NCBI GenBank assembly: GCA_007115705.1
Contig: QXEO01000236.1
Location: 3,197,434-3,261,433 of the forward strand
Reading direction: 5' to 3'
DNA: 64,000 nt
Origin: Dactylis glomerata
Taxonomy: Eukaryota > Streptophyta > Magnoliopsida > Poales > Poaceae
The notes under the pieces are model-generated. The model did not search any database, had not been told where the DNA came from, and saw only the letters and a program-made list of their open reading frames with translations. A program made the translations under genes and the position numbers. This document shows positions 1-10,392 of the stretch, piece by piece. How positions within the stretch are numbered: position 1 is the stretch's first letter; each line of letters begins with the position of its first letter.

Positions 1-1042
1 ATTCAATCATTTCTCTCTTCTTTGGTGTTGGCTCAGCCATAGTCCAATCATCATAATTCCGGCTTATTTTAGCCATTAATTCTTCAGCTTCAGCATGAGT
101 TCTTTTCCTGAAAAAACAACCAGCACAACTATCCAAGTATGTCTTAGATTTGGAGTTCATTTTTAGGCAATGGCTCTCCAGGTAGTGCCCTAATTAAAGA
201 ACAAAACCTTGCCCATGATTCAGGCAGTTTTTTCCTTTTACCTGCTCAAAGCCAAAGATTTTCTGCAAAGCAGCATGTTGAGCACTAGCAGGGAAATATT
301 TCTGAAAGAAAGCATTAGCCAAAGAAATAGGACTATCAATAGATCCAGGAGACAAATTATTAAACCAAGCTTTAGCTGCACCTTTCAATGAAAAAGGGAA
401 AAGTTTAGCAACAAAGTAAGTAAGCAGCTTAGTATCATCAGAAAACAAATTACTCAAAGAAGAGAGCTCATTCATATGTCCCATAGCACTTTCATTTTTA
501 GTACCACAAAAAGGTTCTTTCTCAACAATAGATATGTAAGATAAATCCAAAGAGAAATCATAATCCTTATCAATAATATTTATGGGAGACACAACAAACT
601 TAGCATTAGGAGATAACTTATATCTAACAGCGCGTCTTGCAAGAAGATCTCTAATAGCACCAACATCACTAGTAGCATGAAATTCATCAATAAAATCATC
701 ATTGAGCTCAATATAAGCTTCCTCTAGATCATCACTAGGACATTCTCTAGACCCAGGTGAACTAACAGGTGTAACAGCAATGTTCCCCATTTGCTTAGTC
801 ATAGCAATTGTAGCATCTAAGAAGGAACCTAACAAACCACTCTCATCAAGCACAGTAGAAGCGTCATCAAAACTATCAATAGCATTTTCAAACTCAGCAG
901 AAGTAGTAGCATGTGCATGTGGTGGTGTAAGCAACTTACTCATCACAGATGGTGAATCAAGAGCAACAAAGGTGTTCAGAGTCATACCTCTTCTTGTAGT
1001 GGATGGTAATACAGGAAACTTTCCATCATGAGGTTTACCCAT
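1..1042 (-). pseudogene. gag: Element A gag (capsid polyprotein), frameshifted and incomplete
   Basis: The reading frame opens with ATG at 1042, 60 nt after the primer site, and stays open to 194. The open frame to the right of 1042 is only translated leader and LTR. An acidic, low-complexity N-terminal part is followed by a retrotransposon capsid block containing LFPFSLKGAAKAWFNNL and a FFQKYFP motif, which is the Ty3/gypsy gag signature. Near 220-232 the frame shifts; the expected continuation (ARFCSLIRALPGE, then YLDSCAGC) is visible in another frame at 1-215, where a small deletion also removes residues. This copy therefore cannot make normal Gag. Strong on gag identity; the exact lineage is not assigned. 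Confidence 0.85.
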
Positions 1043-1101
1043 GATGAATGGATTGCAGCGAACAATATGAATTCCAAGTGAACTTACAAATAAAGCTATG
1101 C

Positions 1102-1119
1102 TCCCCGGCAACAGCGCCA
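1102..1119 (-). other. Primer binding site of element A (tRNA-Asp)
   Basis: The minus strand reads TGGCGCTGTTGCCGGGGA, matching 17 of 18 bases of the complement of the 3' end of plant tRNA-Asp. It lies 11 nt inside the LTR, the normal place for minus-strand priming. Confidence 0.9.
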
Positions 1120-1130
1120 GAAAATAGTCT

Positions 1131-2521
1131 TGATGACCCACAAGTATAGGGGATCGCAATAGTCTTTGAGGGAAGTAAAGCCCAAATTTATTGATTCGAC
1201 ACAAGGGGAGCCAAAGAATACTTATAAGACTTAACAGATGAGTTGTCAATTCAACTACACCTGAAAACAGTCTAGCTCGCAGCGGTTTATCAGTAGCAAC
1301 AGTTTTATAGTAGTGGCAGTAGTAAAATAGTAGCAACAATAGTAAAATAAAGACAGTAGCGGTATCAATAGTAAACAGTAGGATTAAATACTGTAGGCAC
1401 AAGGATGGATGAACGGGCATTGCATGGACAAGATAATTCATGTAATAATCAAGACATGGGCAATTGCAGATAAATAATGATAAAGCATCCTAGTACTAAA
1501 CAACCATAGACATGTGTTCCGTATATAGTCGTATGTGCTCGCAATGAGAAATTTGCACGACATCTTCTGTCCAACCAGCCCGTTTGCAGCGAGGCCTCAA
1601 GGGAATCTACTGGTAATTAAGGTACTCCTTTTAATAAAGTATCGGAGCAAAGCATTAACACTCAGTGAACACATGTGATCCTCACATCACAGCCATCCCC
1701 TCTGGTTATCCCAATTATTGTCACTTTGGGGCCTCGGGTTCTGGACAACGATATGTGTATACAACTTGCAGGTAAGATCATAAACAACAATTATCATTAT
1801 AAAACAATAACTAGTTCATATCTGAGATCATGGCACTCGGGCCCAAAGTGACAAGCATTAAGCACAACAAGTTGCAACAATGTCATAAGCACTAACAATG
1901 GATACTAGGCACCATGCCCTAACAATCTCATAGCAATTACATGAATGATCTCATCCAATCCCTACCATCCCCTTCACCTACAGCGGGAATTACTCACACA
2001 TGATGGGGGAATCATGGATGGTTGATGGAGAGGCATCGGTGATGATGATGATCTCTTCCAAATCCCCGTCCCGGTAGGGTGGCAGAACGGAGTTTCTGGT
2101 TCTAAATCGCGGTTTCTGATGGTGGCGGCACAGCGAAACTCTATTTGGGAAAAACGCTGAACCCCTGATATTTTTAGGTCAGAGGGTATATGTAGGCGGA
2201 AGGAGGGGTCAAGGCGATGGCTGGGGCGGCCACACCACCCCCTGGCGTGGCCTGGCCTGGCCCGCGCCACCAGGTGGTGTGGTGCCCTCCTGGCCCCTCT
2301 TCGTCTCGTACTCTAGCTCCGTGTGTCTTTTGATAAAATAGGAATTTTGCAGTATTTTCTGGGATTTTTCCTAAAAGTTGGATTTCTGCACAAAAACAAT
2401 ACACCGGGGCAATTCTGCTGAAAACAGCGTTAGTCCGTGTTAGTTGTATTCAAAACACACAAATTAGAGGAGAAACAACAACAAAAGTATTCGGGAAAGT
2501 AGATACGTTTTGGACGTATCA
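1131..2521 (-). repeat. 5' LTR of element A
   Basis: The 1391-bp LTR starts TGATACGTCC (reverse of 2521 downwards) and ends GGGTCATCA at 1131, giving the TG...CA termini. A TATA-like CATATACCC on the minus strand is at about 2187-2195, just downstream of a GC-rich inverted-repeat region (about 2205-2290). The first bases fold as a 7-5-7 hairpin (GATACGT/ACGTATC). Confidence 0.9.
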
Positions 2522-4316
2522 CCGCTATGCATCAAGTGGTGAGAGCGGTGTTAGTAGTCGAAAGAAGTGAGGAAGGGAAGGCGCATGGAGTCCAGCGACC
2601 AGTGTATTTCCTCAGCGAAGTATTGTCACCATCTAAACAATGTTACCCGCATTATCAAAAGCTAGCATACAATATGTTCACAATATCAAGGAAGCTACGT
2701 CAGTATTTCGCAGTGCATCCAATCATAGTGGTTAACGAAGCTCCACTATCAAACATACTGAATAACCCCAAAGCGACAGGACGTGTCTCTTTATGGGAAA
2801 TAGAACTTTCCCCCTGGACATCACGTACGAGAAAAGAAAAGCTATCAAATCCCAAGTGCTGCCGGACTTCACAGCAGAGTGGTTAGAACTACAAAACACA
2901 GGACCACCTGATCTATCAAGCGTTTGGACAATGTATTTTGACGGATCAAAAAGGGTTCAAGGCGCAGGAGCAGGAGTAGTCTTAATATCTCCACAAGGGG
3001 ATAAGCTAAAATATGTGCTAAGGATTAGTTTTTCATAAGCTTCCAACAATGAAGCTGAGTACGAGGCCCTGTTGCACGGTATGAAGATGGCCAAAGCATG
3101 TGGAGCAACTAGACTAAAAATATTTGGGGGCTCGAATATCGTAGTCCAGCAGGCGATGAACCATTGTGACACCGTCAGCGTCAACATGACAGCATACCAA
3201 AACTTGTACTATTATCTGGAGGGAACTTTCGACGGATGCGAAGTCTTGCATATCAGTAGAGCTAGCAATGAGGAAGCCGATAATCTGGCAAACATTGGGT
3301 CTCAGTGCCTGCCCATACCGCCAGGAGTCTTTTGGGAGAAAATAGTCGAGAGATCAATAAAAGGCAGCAAAACTTCAGGTCCAGGAGAGACAAGTCAACA
3401 TGTGACAGCAGGCTCGGGGGCTAGCAAAATAGGAACGAAGAGTATAGCAGAACCAGAGGAGGTCATGATGATTGAAGAAACATGGATGCAACCATACTTA
3501 GCATATATGATGAACAAAACACTACCCGAAGATACAGTCGAAGCACGAAGGATAGTACGGCGATCCAAAGCTTTTGTTGTATTACAGGGAAAACTGTACA
3601 AGAAGAGCATAACCGGCGTGTTGCAACGATGTGTTACCCTGCAGGAAGGGCAAGTTATATTAAAAGACATTCACGCAGGAGTCTGTGGCCACCATGCAAG
3701 TAGCCGAGCCATAGCAGCCAAAGCTTTTCGAGCAGGATTCTATTGGTTAACAGTAATTGAAGATGCAAAAGACATCGTCCGAAGATGCGAGGCTTGTCAA
3801 TGATTCGCGTCCCAACCACACGCACCGGAAGCAGTACTCCAGCCAATACCACTATCGTGGCCTTTCGCAAAATGGGGCTTGGACATGGTAGGGAAGTTGC
3901 ACAAGTCATGGCCCGGAGGACATGTCTATATGCCGGTAGCAATCGACAAATTAACCAAGTGGGTAGAGGAAGCCCCAGTAACAACTCAGGACTCCACAGC
4001 AGCAATCAAGTTTATCAAGTCAATAGTATTTTGCTTTGGAGTGCCTCATAGCATCATCACACACAATGGCACGAACTTCACGTCCAAGGAATTCAAAGGG
4101 TACTGTGAGAGTATGGGGATTAAATTGAAATTTGCATCTGTTGCACACCCAAAGACAAACGGGCAAGTCGAAAAAGCAAACGTCCTGATATGCAATGGAA
4201 TAAAGAAGAGGTTACTAGCACCACTGGAAAAAGCCAAGCACGCTTGTGTAGATGAGTTACCCTCCGTACTCTGGAGCTTGAGAACTACGCCTAATGCAAC
4301 TACTCAAGAGACACCT
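2522..4316 (+). pseudogene. pol: Element B pol fragment: RNase H, second RNase H, integrase N-terminal and core part
   Basis: Domains in order: the end of the gypsy RNase H (about 2527-2730, PVYFLSEVLSPSKQ), an additional archaeal-type RNase H (about 2925-3160, YFDGS and ASNNEAEYEALLHG), the integrase zinc finger (about 3590-3800, HHASSRAIA then CEACQ) and the integrase core from about 3880 (GLDMVGKLHKSWPGG). Breaks: a one-base loss near 2812-2818, TAA at 3036-3038, TGA at 3801-3803. The second core aspartate is histidine here (ITHNGTNF; E has ITDNGTNF at the same place), which should abolish catalysis. The frame stops at 4316 only because a solo LTR is inserted. Confidence 0.9.
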
Positions 4317-5970
4317 TGATACGTCTCAAACGTATCTATAATTTTTGATGCTCCATTCTTGTTTATACACCATTTGCTTTGAGTTTTGTTACACTTTGTG
4401 GTGTTTTTATGCATTTTCCGAAACTAACCTACTAACGAGACGCCACAGTGCCAGTTCCCTATTTTCTGCTATTTTTGTGTTTCAAAAAAGCTACACAGGA
4501 AATATTCTCGGAATTGGACGAAACAAAAGCCAAACCTCCTATTTTTCTAGAACACAAGTCGAAGTCCAAAGCAGAGACGGATGGGGACCAGGACCTGGCC
4601 ACACCCTAGGGCGGCGCGGCCAGGCCCTGGGCCGCGCCACCAGGGGTGAGCCCCCCTGGTCCACCTCCTGATGCCGCCCTTCCGCCTATATATTCCCCTC
4701 GACGGGAAAAACCTAAAGGCCCGATAAATTTTCCATGAAACCTACTGCAAGACGCTGCCGTCATCGACGTGAGATCGGGAGGGTCCAGAAGCTCTTCCCG
4801 GCACCCTGCCGGAGAGGGGAATCCCTGCCGGAGGCCTTGTTCATCACCATGGTCGTCTCCGGATTGATGTGTGAGTAGTCTACCTTGGACTACAGGTCCA
4901 TAGCAGTAGCTAGATGGTTGTCTCCTCCACCATGTGCTTCATGTTTAGATATTGTGAGCTGCCTATTATGATCAAGATCATCTTTGTGTAATTCTACATG
5001 TTATGTTTGTTGGGATCCGATGAGTATTGGTACTATGTCAAGTTGATGTGCTAAATTATTATCTTTATGTTATCTCTATGTTGTTTATGATCTTGCATGC
5101 TCTCCATTGCTAGTAGATATCTTGGCCGAGTAGATGCTAGTGACTCCAAGAGGGGGTATTTATGCTCGATAGTTTGGTTCATGACTCTAGTAATCTGAGG
5201 GAGTGATAGAAACCTCTAAGGTTGTAGATGTGCTATTGCCACTAGGGAGAAAACAACATTCTTGTGTTCAAGGACATTTATATTGTTTACATTACGCACT
5301 TTGCTTAATGCAGTTATTTGTTGTTTGCAACTTAATACTCAACGGGTGCTCGGATGACACCTCGAGAGTGGATTATTAGTCATAGATGCAGTTGGATTAC
5401 GGTCTATGTATTTTGTTGTAATGCCCAGAGTGAATCTCATAGTGATCCTCATGACATATGTACGCTATCTTTATTCTATTAATTGCCCAACTGTAATTTG
5501 TTTACCCAGCATGTTGTTATTTATCTTATGGAGAGACACCACTAGTGAACTGTGGACCATGGTCCATTCCTTTACATTGCTATTACCGTTTTACTTTTAC
5601 TCGCTTTATTTACATTCTTTCAAACTATTTCCTTTTACCACTCGATACGCTTAATTCTTTGTTTACAGCAAACCGGTAAGATTGACAACCTCATCATAAG
5701 TTGGGACAAAGTACTTGGTTATTTTGTGTGCAGGTTCCACGTTGCTGCTGGTGAAAAGCTACACGCCGACAAGTTATCTGGCGCCATTGTCCGGAGTGTC
5801 GCAAAGCTAGCGGGCATCAACCTTCAGAAGTTTGGTTCTTTCTCCTACTGGTTCGATAAACCTTGGTTTCACAACTGAGGGAAAACTTGCTGCTGTGCTC
5901 ATCATAAACTTCTCTTGGGTTTTCCAACAAGTTTTCTGGTGTCAACTACACACCAGCAAGACAACAATCA
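4317..5970 (+). mobile_element. Solo LTR J (gypsy) with TSD cacct
   Basis: A 1654-bp LTR, TGATACGTCT...AACAATCA, with no internal region. It interrupts B's integrase between identical 5-bp copies of cacct at 4312-4316 and 5971-5975; B's frame resumes directly afterwards. A GC hairpin with 9-bp arms (4613-4621 and 4630-4638) precedes a TATATATT box at 4687-4694. Short open frames inside it are not genes. Solo LTRs arise when the two LTRs of an element recombine. Confidence 0.93.
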
Positions 5971-5975
5971 CACCT

Positions 5976-6377
5976 TTCTTTCTGGTCCATGGTGCAGAAG
6001 CCGTGCTTCCAGTTGAAATTACTCATGAAGCCCCCAGAATTGCGGCTTATGACGAAACAACCTCTACTGAGGTACTACAAGATGACGTCGACGCACTCGA
6101 TGAAGCAAGAGACGTAGCGCTAGCTAGAGATACACAATACCAGCAAAGTCTGCGAAATTATCACAGCACTCGAGTTCGACCCCGCTCTTTCGTAATGGGA
6201 GATCTAGTCTTACGACTCAAGCAGGACGGCCATGGCAAATTAGAGTCACCATGGGTGGGACCCTACATAGTGACAAAAGTCATACCAGGAGGAGCGTATC
6301 GACTACAAGACAAGAAGATGGGAAAAGACGAAAGCAACTTGTGGAACGCAGAGCAACTTCGGCGTTTTTACGCATAA
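5976..6377 (+). pseudogene. pol: Element B integrase C-terminal part, end of pol
   Basis: Directly after the solo LTR the integrase frame resumes (FFLVHGAEAVLPVE) and runs to the stop after RRFYA at 6377. The PWVGPYIVTKVIPGGAYRL stretch is the SH3-like C-terminal fold of gypsy integrases. The part is uninterrupted, so the damage to B's pol is in the earlier domains. Confidence 0.88.
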
Positions 6378-6805
6378 AAATACTTTGCTGATAAAATTTG
6401 CGACAAACAGCAAATGGAAAACTTTGAGTTATGACCCTCTAAACCAAGAACACGAGGCCATAGGTCGGGTTTCTTGGGTCGACTCCACGATATGTAATTT
6501 TCTGCTCGGGGCTTCAACCCTCGGGTCGTTATGATAAAATAGTATAAATATTATTGAGATCATGTATTCATGCTTTCTCACGAGTAATTATGGGATTGTT
6601 CGCAACATTACATTTGGCAATCAAAGAGCAATCAGAAAACAAAAAGCACATTGCTGCTGAAGTAAACTACCTCAGAATATTGATAGTTCCCTTGGTCTCA
6701 TAGTAAGGACGATGCTATAAAAGCAGAGTTCATCACATATAATTATTACACAATTCGATCAACGAGTACAAGCAAAAGGATTACATTAAAAGAGGACAAC
6801 ATCTA
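6378..6805 (+). other. Element B 3' region, no gene seen
   Basis: Non-coding stretch between the pol stop and the end of the antisense AT-hook/B3 frame. It is A/T-rich, with a repeated ctcgggg/ctcgggt motif around 6505-6530. Nothing else was recognised. Confidence 0.6.
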
Positions 6806-7399
6806 CTAAAAGTGTACTTCTGCTTCATACTTTTTCTGGCATTGTGTGCAGTCGAAGATCTTCACGTCAAACTTTGACGTGCCGCAGTGGTAGTTGAAGA
6901 CCATGAAAAAACCCTGATGCAGTTCACGATCCTCTGCAAATTGGGGCCAGCCGCCCCTGAAGTACATCTCGCCACGACCATCATAATACACCTCCACTTC
7001 ATATGGAGTTCCTCCTCCAGAGTCTTCGCGCAGGATGGCCTCACGGAGTTTACACCCGTCCATAAAATTAGTGAATTTGAGCGGAACACGTTACTGCTCG
7101 CGGCATTGAGCACCAGCAATGACAAAGAAGGAGAAAATATTGACAGGAGGAGGAGGAGGAGGAGAAGCATTGCAAGGAGCAGTGCTCGCATTCACAATTT
7201 GACGAGCAGCAGAAGAGGAAGATTTAGGTTTATTCTTACTCCCCAGTGGGCGGCCGGGGCGCCGCTTCATGGGCACAGCAGACGATGAAGCCGCCTCAGA
7301 CAAACCCTTGGGCTTGTTCCTACTGCCGCATGGACAGCCATGCCCACGTTTCTCCATCACGACGCCGGTGTCTGGATCGACAACACCGGTGTCCGCCAT
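6806..7399 (-). pseudogene. Antisense AT-hook/B3-domain gene in element B, one premature stop
   Basis: On the minus strand an ATG at 7399 opens a frame of about 197 codons ending at 6806. The N-terminal 60 residues hold two AHL-style AT-hook cores (CGSRNKPK, degenerate, and RRPGRPLGSKNKPK). A proline run follows, then a B3-like DNA-binding domain: residues RVPLKF, then GWPQFAEDRELHQG, then VFNYHCGTSKFDVKIFD. The only break is TAA at 7091-7093 inside the first B3 strand; the frame is otherwise continuous on both sides. Extra antisense ORFs between pol and the 3' LTR are known in Tat-lineage gypsy elements; a B3/AT-hook product is what I read here. Probable role: nuclear DNA-binding regulator. 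Alternative: a captured host gene fragment. Confidence 0.72.
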
Positions 7400-7484
7400 T
7401 AGAAGATCTGCTTCGCAAGAAGAAAACCTTAGATGAGATTTACAGGGAGAAGATGATGCAGTGGAGGAGACCTACAGTGGAAGG

Positions 7485-7525
7485 TTTAGGGTTTCCCTTG
7501 GCAAGCCAGGGCCCCTCATTTATAA
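7485..7525 (-). promoter_or_regulatory. Promoter of the antisense AT-hook/B3 gene: TATA box and telo-box
   Basis: On the minus strand TTATAAAT lies at 7518-7525, and the telo-box AAACCCTAAA at 7485-7494, typical of plant 5' leaders. The TATA box is about 120 nt upstream of the ATG at 7399, leaving a leader of about 85-90 nt. This supports independent transcription rather than chance antisense reading. Confidence 0.6.
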
Positions 7526-7650
7526 GGTACCTTTCATGGGCCTTTACAAACTAAAGGTCCAATTAAATTACGGGCTTTTAAACGTTTCGTCCAGAAAAAA
7601 AGAGAAGAAGAAATGACAGAAAAGCAAACAGGATTATCGTTATGCAAGGA

Positions 7651-8760
7651 AAATACTTCTCGTGCATCCAATTCCCAAAAGGCAAGTCACTTCCAAAGAG
7701 TCCACTATAAATTCCTATACATGGTATTTCAAGCCATTCCAAGTAAATTTTCATGTGCTACCTTTCAAAAACCTTCAAACACTTCTCATTTTGTGCCACT
7801 GTTTTTAGCTCATGAGGACGTAGTGGATGGGTTTGTTATCTTCCATACTAGATTGAGTACCCCTCGACTAGGCAGCTTCATCTGCTCGTCATTAATTTTG
7901 CAAGGGAGCTGGTCAGACCATTATAATCTTAAAAAGAAAATAAAGAAAAATAAGCACTCCTCCATGGTATGTGAAAGTTTGGTCGGCACCCGATGGAATC
8001 GGTTAGCCATGGTTTGAGAAAGGAAAAAAGGTGGGGAGGAGTGCAAAGCTATAAAAGAGCACCAATGTGCCAATTAATCAAACATCTCGGAACCGCTCTC
8101 ACTTGTTTAGTATGGAAGATATCAAGAACTCCGTTGCTAGTCGTTGACAAAAGCAACCACCTCTCAAAACAATGTTTACCTCTGTTTTACAATTGAAAAG
8201 CTCTAGCACATGTTTAATCCATGCTTCCCTCTGCGAAGGGCCTATCTTTACTTTTATGTTGAGTCAACCTATTTCCCTCTATCTAAAGCAAGCATTTGAG
8301 TTGTTATGTTTCACTCATCCATATGTTGATCCGTTTAATCATGTTTACTATCTTCCTTGTTTTGTATAATGCTTTTGTCTGAAGGAATATATCTTTGAAA
8401 GCTTTCTATGAATGCAAAAGTTTACCTTGTTGAGCATATGGTCTTTGCTATATTAGCGCTATTTCAAAAGGCTCCGTTTAAAAGAAAGAATAGCTTGTTC
8501 ATCATTCTTTGACCAAGAACTAAGGTTTGCCATTGCCAATTATAGTTTACCTTGTGCATCTTTACATGTGATTCCCTTCTACCCATTGCAAGTCTATATC
8601 TTATAAAGGGAAGTTGCTTTCTATTATAATTTGCGCCTTGGTGAATGTGATGCTTCTTGTCCATATTTTGATTATCGGCACTTCACTCCATAAACCTGTG
8701 GTCATGTTTACCGAGTTTAGTTTTCGCTTGGGGACAAGCGAGGTCTAAGCTTGGGGGGGT
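7651..8760 (+). repeat. Extra copy of element C's internal 3' end, including the polypurine tract
   Basis: These 1110 bp match 37503-38613, the DNA just before C's 3' LTR, almost base for base, and end in the same polypurine tract (AAGCTTGGGGGGG). They stand directly upstream of C's 5' LTR, where target DNA is expected. The left junction with B falls in an aggaaa-like microhomology. The simplest reading is a tandem element whose first unit lost its left LTR and most of its body. No gene inside. Confidence 0.88.
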
Positions 8761-10272
8761 TGATACGTCCATTTTGCATCACTATTTTGTATCATAATTT
8801 ACTGTTATTCATTGATATATTTCATATTTAGAGTTGATACTTATGTTATTTCCTTTGTTTTCACATGTTTGATGATCATTGGAGGATTTGCTGCCGGAGT
8901 CAGGATTCTGCTGGAAAAAGGACCATCAAGGGACCATATTTTGAAGATCAGGAAAATTCCAGAAAAATACCAGGAAATTATATTTTCCCAGAAGACTCAG
9001 GAAGCCAGAAGGAGGAGTCGAGAGGAGCCAGGAGGGGCCCTCACGCCAGGGTGGCGCGGCCTGGCCCCTGGCCGCGCCAGCCCTGTGTGAGGCCACCCTG
9101 GCCCACCTCTGGTCTCGCCCCTTCGCGTACATCATCGTACCCGAAAACCTAAGTCAGAGGGGAGGCTCAGAGTTAGACACCGCCGCCTCTGCGGGGCAGA
9201 AAACACCAGAGAGAGAAAAGCTCTCCGGCAGGCAGAAATCTGTCGGGGAAATTCCTTCCCGGAGAGGGGAGATCGTCGCCATTGTCATCATCATCGCATC
9301 AGACTTCATCGGGATCATCATCATCATCATCTCCATCACCAGCACCTTCATCTCCACCATCACCACGCCATCCCGCTGTAACATCTTGAGTTGGATCTTG
9401 TTATATTCATAGGGGAAACTTTCCCGGTGTTGATTACTCTTGTAGTTGATGCTATTGAGTGGAACCGTTGAATTAAGGTTTATGTTCAGATTGTTATTTA
9501 CCATTATTTCACCTCTGACCATGATCCATATGATGTCTTGTGAGTAGTTCATTTAGTTCTTGAGGACATGGGAGAAGTCAAGATGTTAGTAGTGAATTAT
9601 TGTTGAGAAATATTTAATGGTTTGATATTGTTGTGGTGCTATTTCACTAGTGGTGTCATGTGAACGTCGACTACATGATACTTCACCATTTATGGGCCTA
9701 GTGAGATGCATTGTGTATTTGGCTACCAATTGTGGGGTTGCTGGAGTGACAGAAACCTAAACCTCGGTTGGGAAACCTTTGCATCAGGGAGCGTAGGATC
9801 TTAGAGTTTAAGGCTGTGGTTAGATTTATCTTAATTACTTTCTTGTATTTGCGGATACTTGCAAGGGGTATAATCACAAGTGTGTATTTATCCTAGTAAG
9901 GGTAGTGCGCTAGCACAGGTTCACCCCCATAACACCTATCAAACCAATAAAGACTATTGGCTTTATGAAGCGAAAGCTCTTGACAGAAACTCCCATGTGT
10001 CCTCGAGAACATTTGGTTATTATAAGTTACACAACCGGCTTGTCCTTTGCTGAAGAAAGGATTGGGACACTTGCTGCAATTGTTACTACTGTTCTTTATT
10101 TACTCGCACTTTATTTACTCGTATTACCAAATACCCCTGAAAACCTGTTTGCTAGTATTTACAGTGAATCCTTGATCAAAGCCACTCATCAGCACCTTCT
10201 GCTCCTCGTTGGGTTCGACACTCTTATTTATCAAAAGTACTACGATACACCCCCTATACTTGTGGGTCATCA
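8761..10272 (+). repeat. 5' LTR of element C
   Basis: 1512 bp from TGATACGTCC to GGGTCATCA, exactly the length of the 3' LTR and nearly identical to it. A GC-rich hairpin with 9-bp arms (9053-9061 and 9070-9078, 8-nt loop) has the same geometry as in solo LTR J. A microsatellite of ATC units is at about 9285-9345. Confidence 0.95.
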
Positions 10273-10283
10273 AGACTATTTTC

Positions 10284-10301
10284 TGGCGCCGTTGTCGGGG
10301 A
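10284..10301 (+). other. Primer binding site of element C (tRNA-Asp)
   Basis: TGGCGCCGTTGTCGGGGA matches the complement of the tRNA-Asp 3' end at 17 of 18 bases, 11 nt after the LTR. Confidence 0.92.
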
Positions 10302-10392
10302 GTGTAGCGCTATTGAAGAGTGGAATTGGTAAAGGTAACCGTCACTGTGAGTATTGTTTTTATTTTGTCTTTTATTTTTATTTTACTTTGCT

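Larger units (their letters stand above)
1..2521 (-). mobile_element. Element A: Ty3/gypsy element, 5' LTR plus partial gag
   Basis: This is the 5' end of a gypsy element read right to left: LTR, tRNA-Asp primer site, short leader and gag, with the rest beyond the left edge. It lies in element B, because the sequence from 2522 onwards resumes B's RNase H coding region in the + direction. Only one end is visible, so its target-site duplication cannot be checked. Gag type and primer site are those of common grass gypsy elements. Confidence 0.9.
2522..7650 (+). mobile_element. Element B: Tat-lineage Ty3/gypsy element, internal part (continues at 40126)
   Basis: This is the outer element of the left nest. 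It holds the end of pol, 3' untranslated DNA and an antisense gene. Its continuation and 3' LTR are at 40126-40814, displaced 32 kb by element C. Its 5' half is left of the window or removed by element A. Two RNase H-like domains in a row and close similarity to E (62440-64000) place it in the Tat group. It is heavily mutated and so probably the oldest insertion here. Confidence 0.88.

Noticed and set aside
1043..1441. Open frame extending upstream of element A's gag
   Set aside because: It is translated leader, primer site and LTR; gag begins at the ATG at 1042 downstream of the primer site.
5406..5878. Two + frames inside solo LTR J
   Set aside because: Hydrophobic chance translations; the homologous LTR I has different, broken frames at the same place.
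6887..7288. 133-codon + strand frame with arginine run
   Set aside because: It is the complement of the B3/AT-hook frame; the minus strand carries the domains and promoter.
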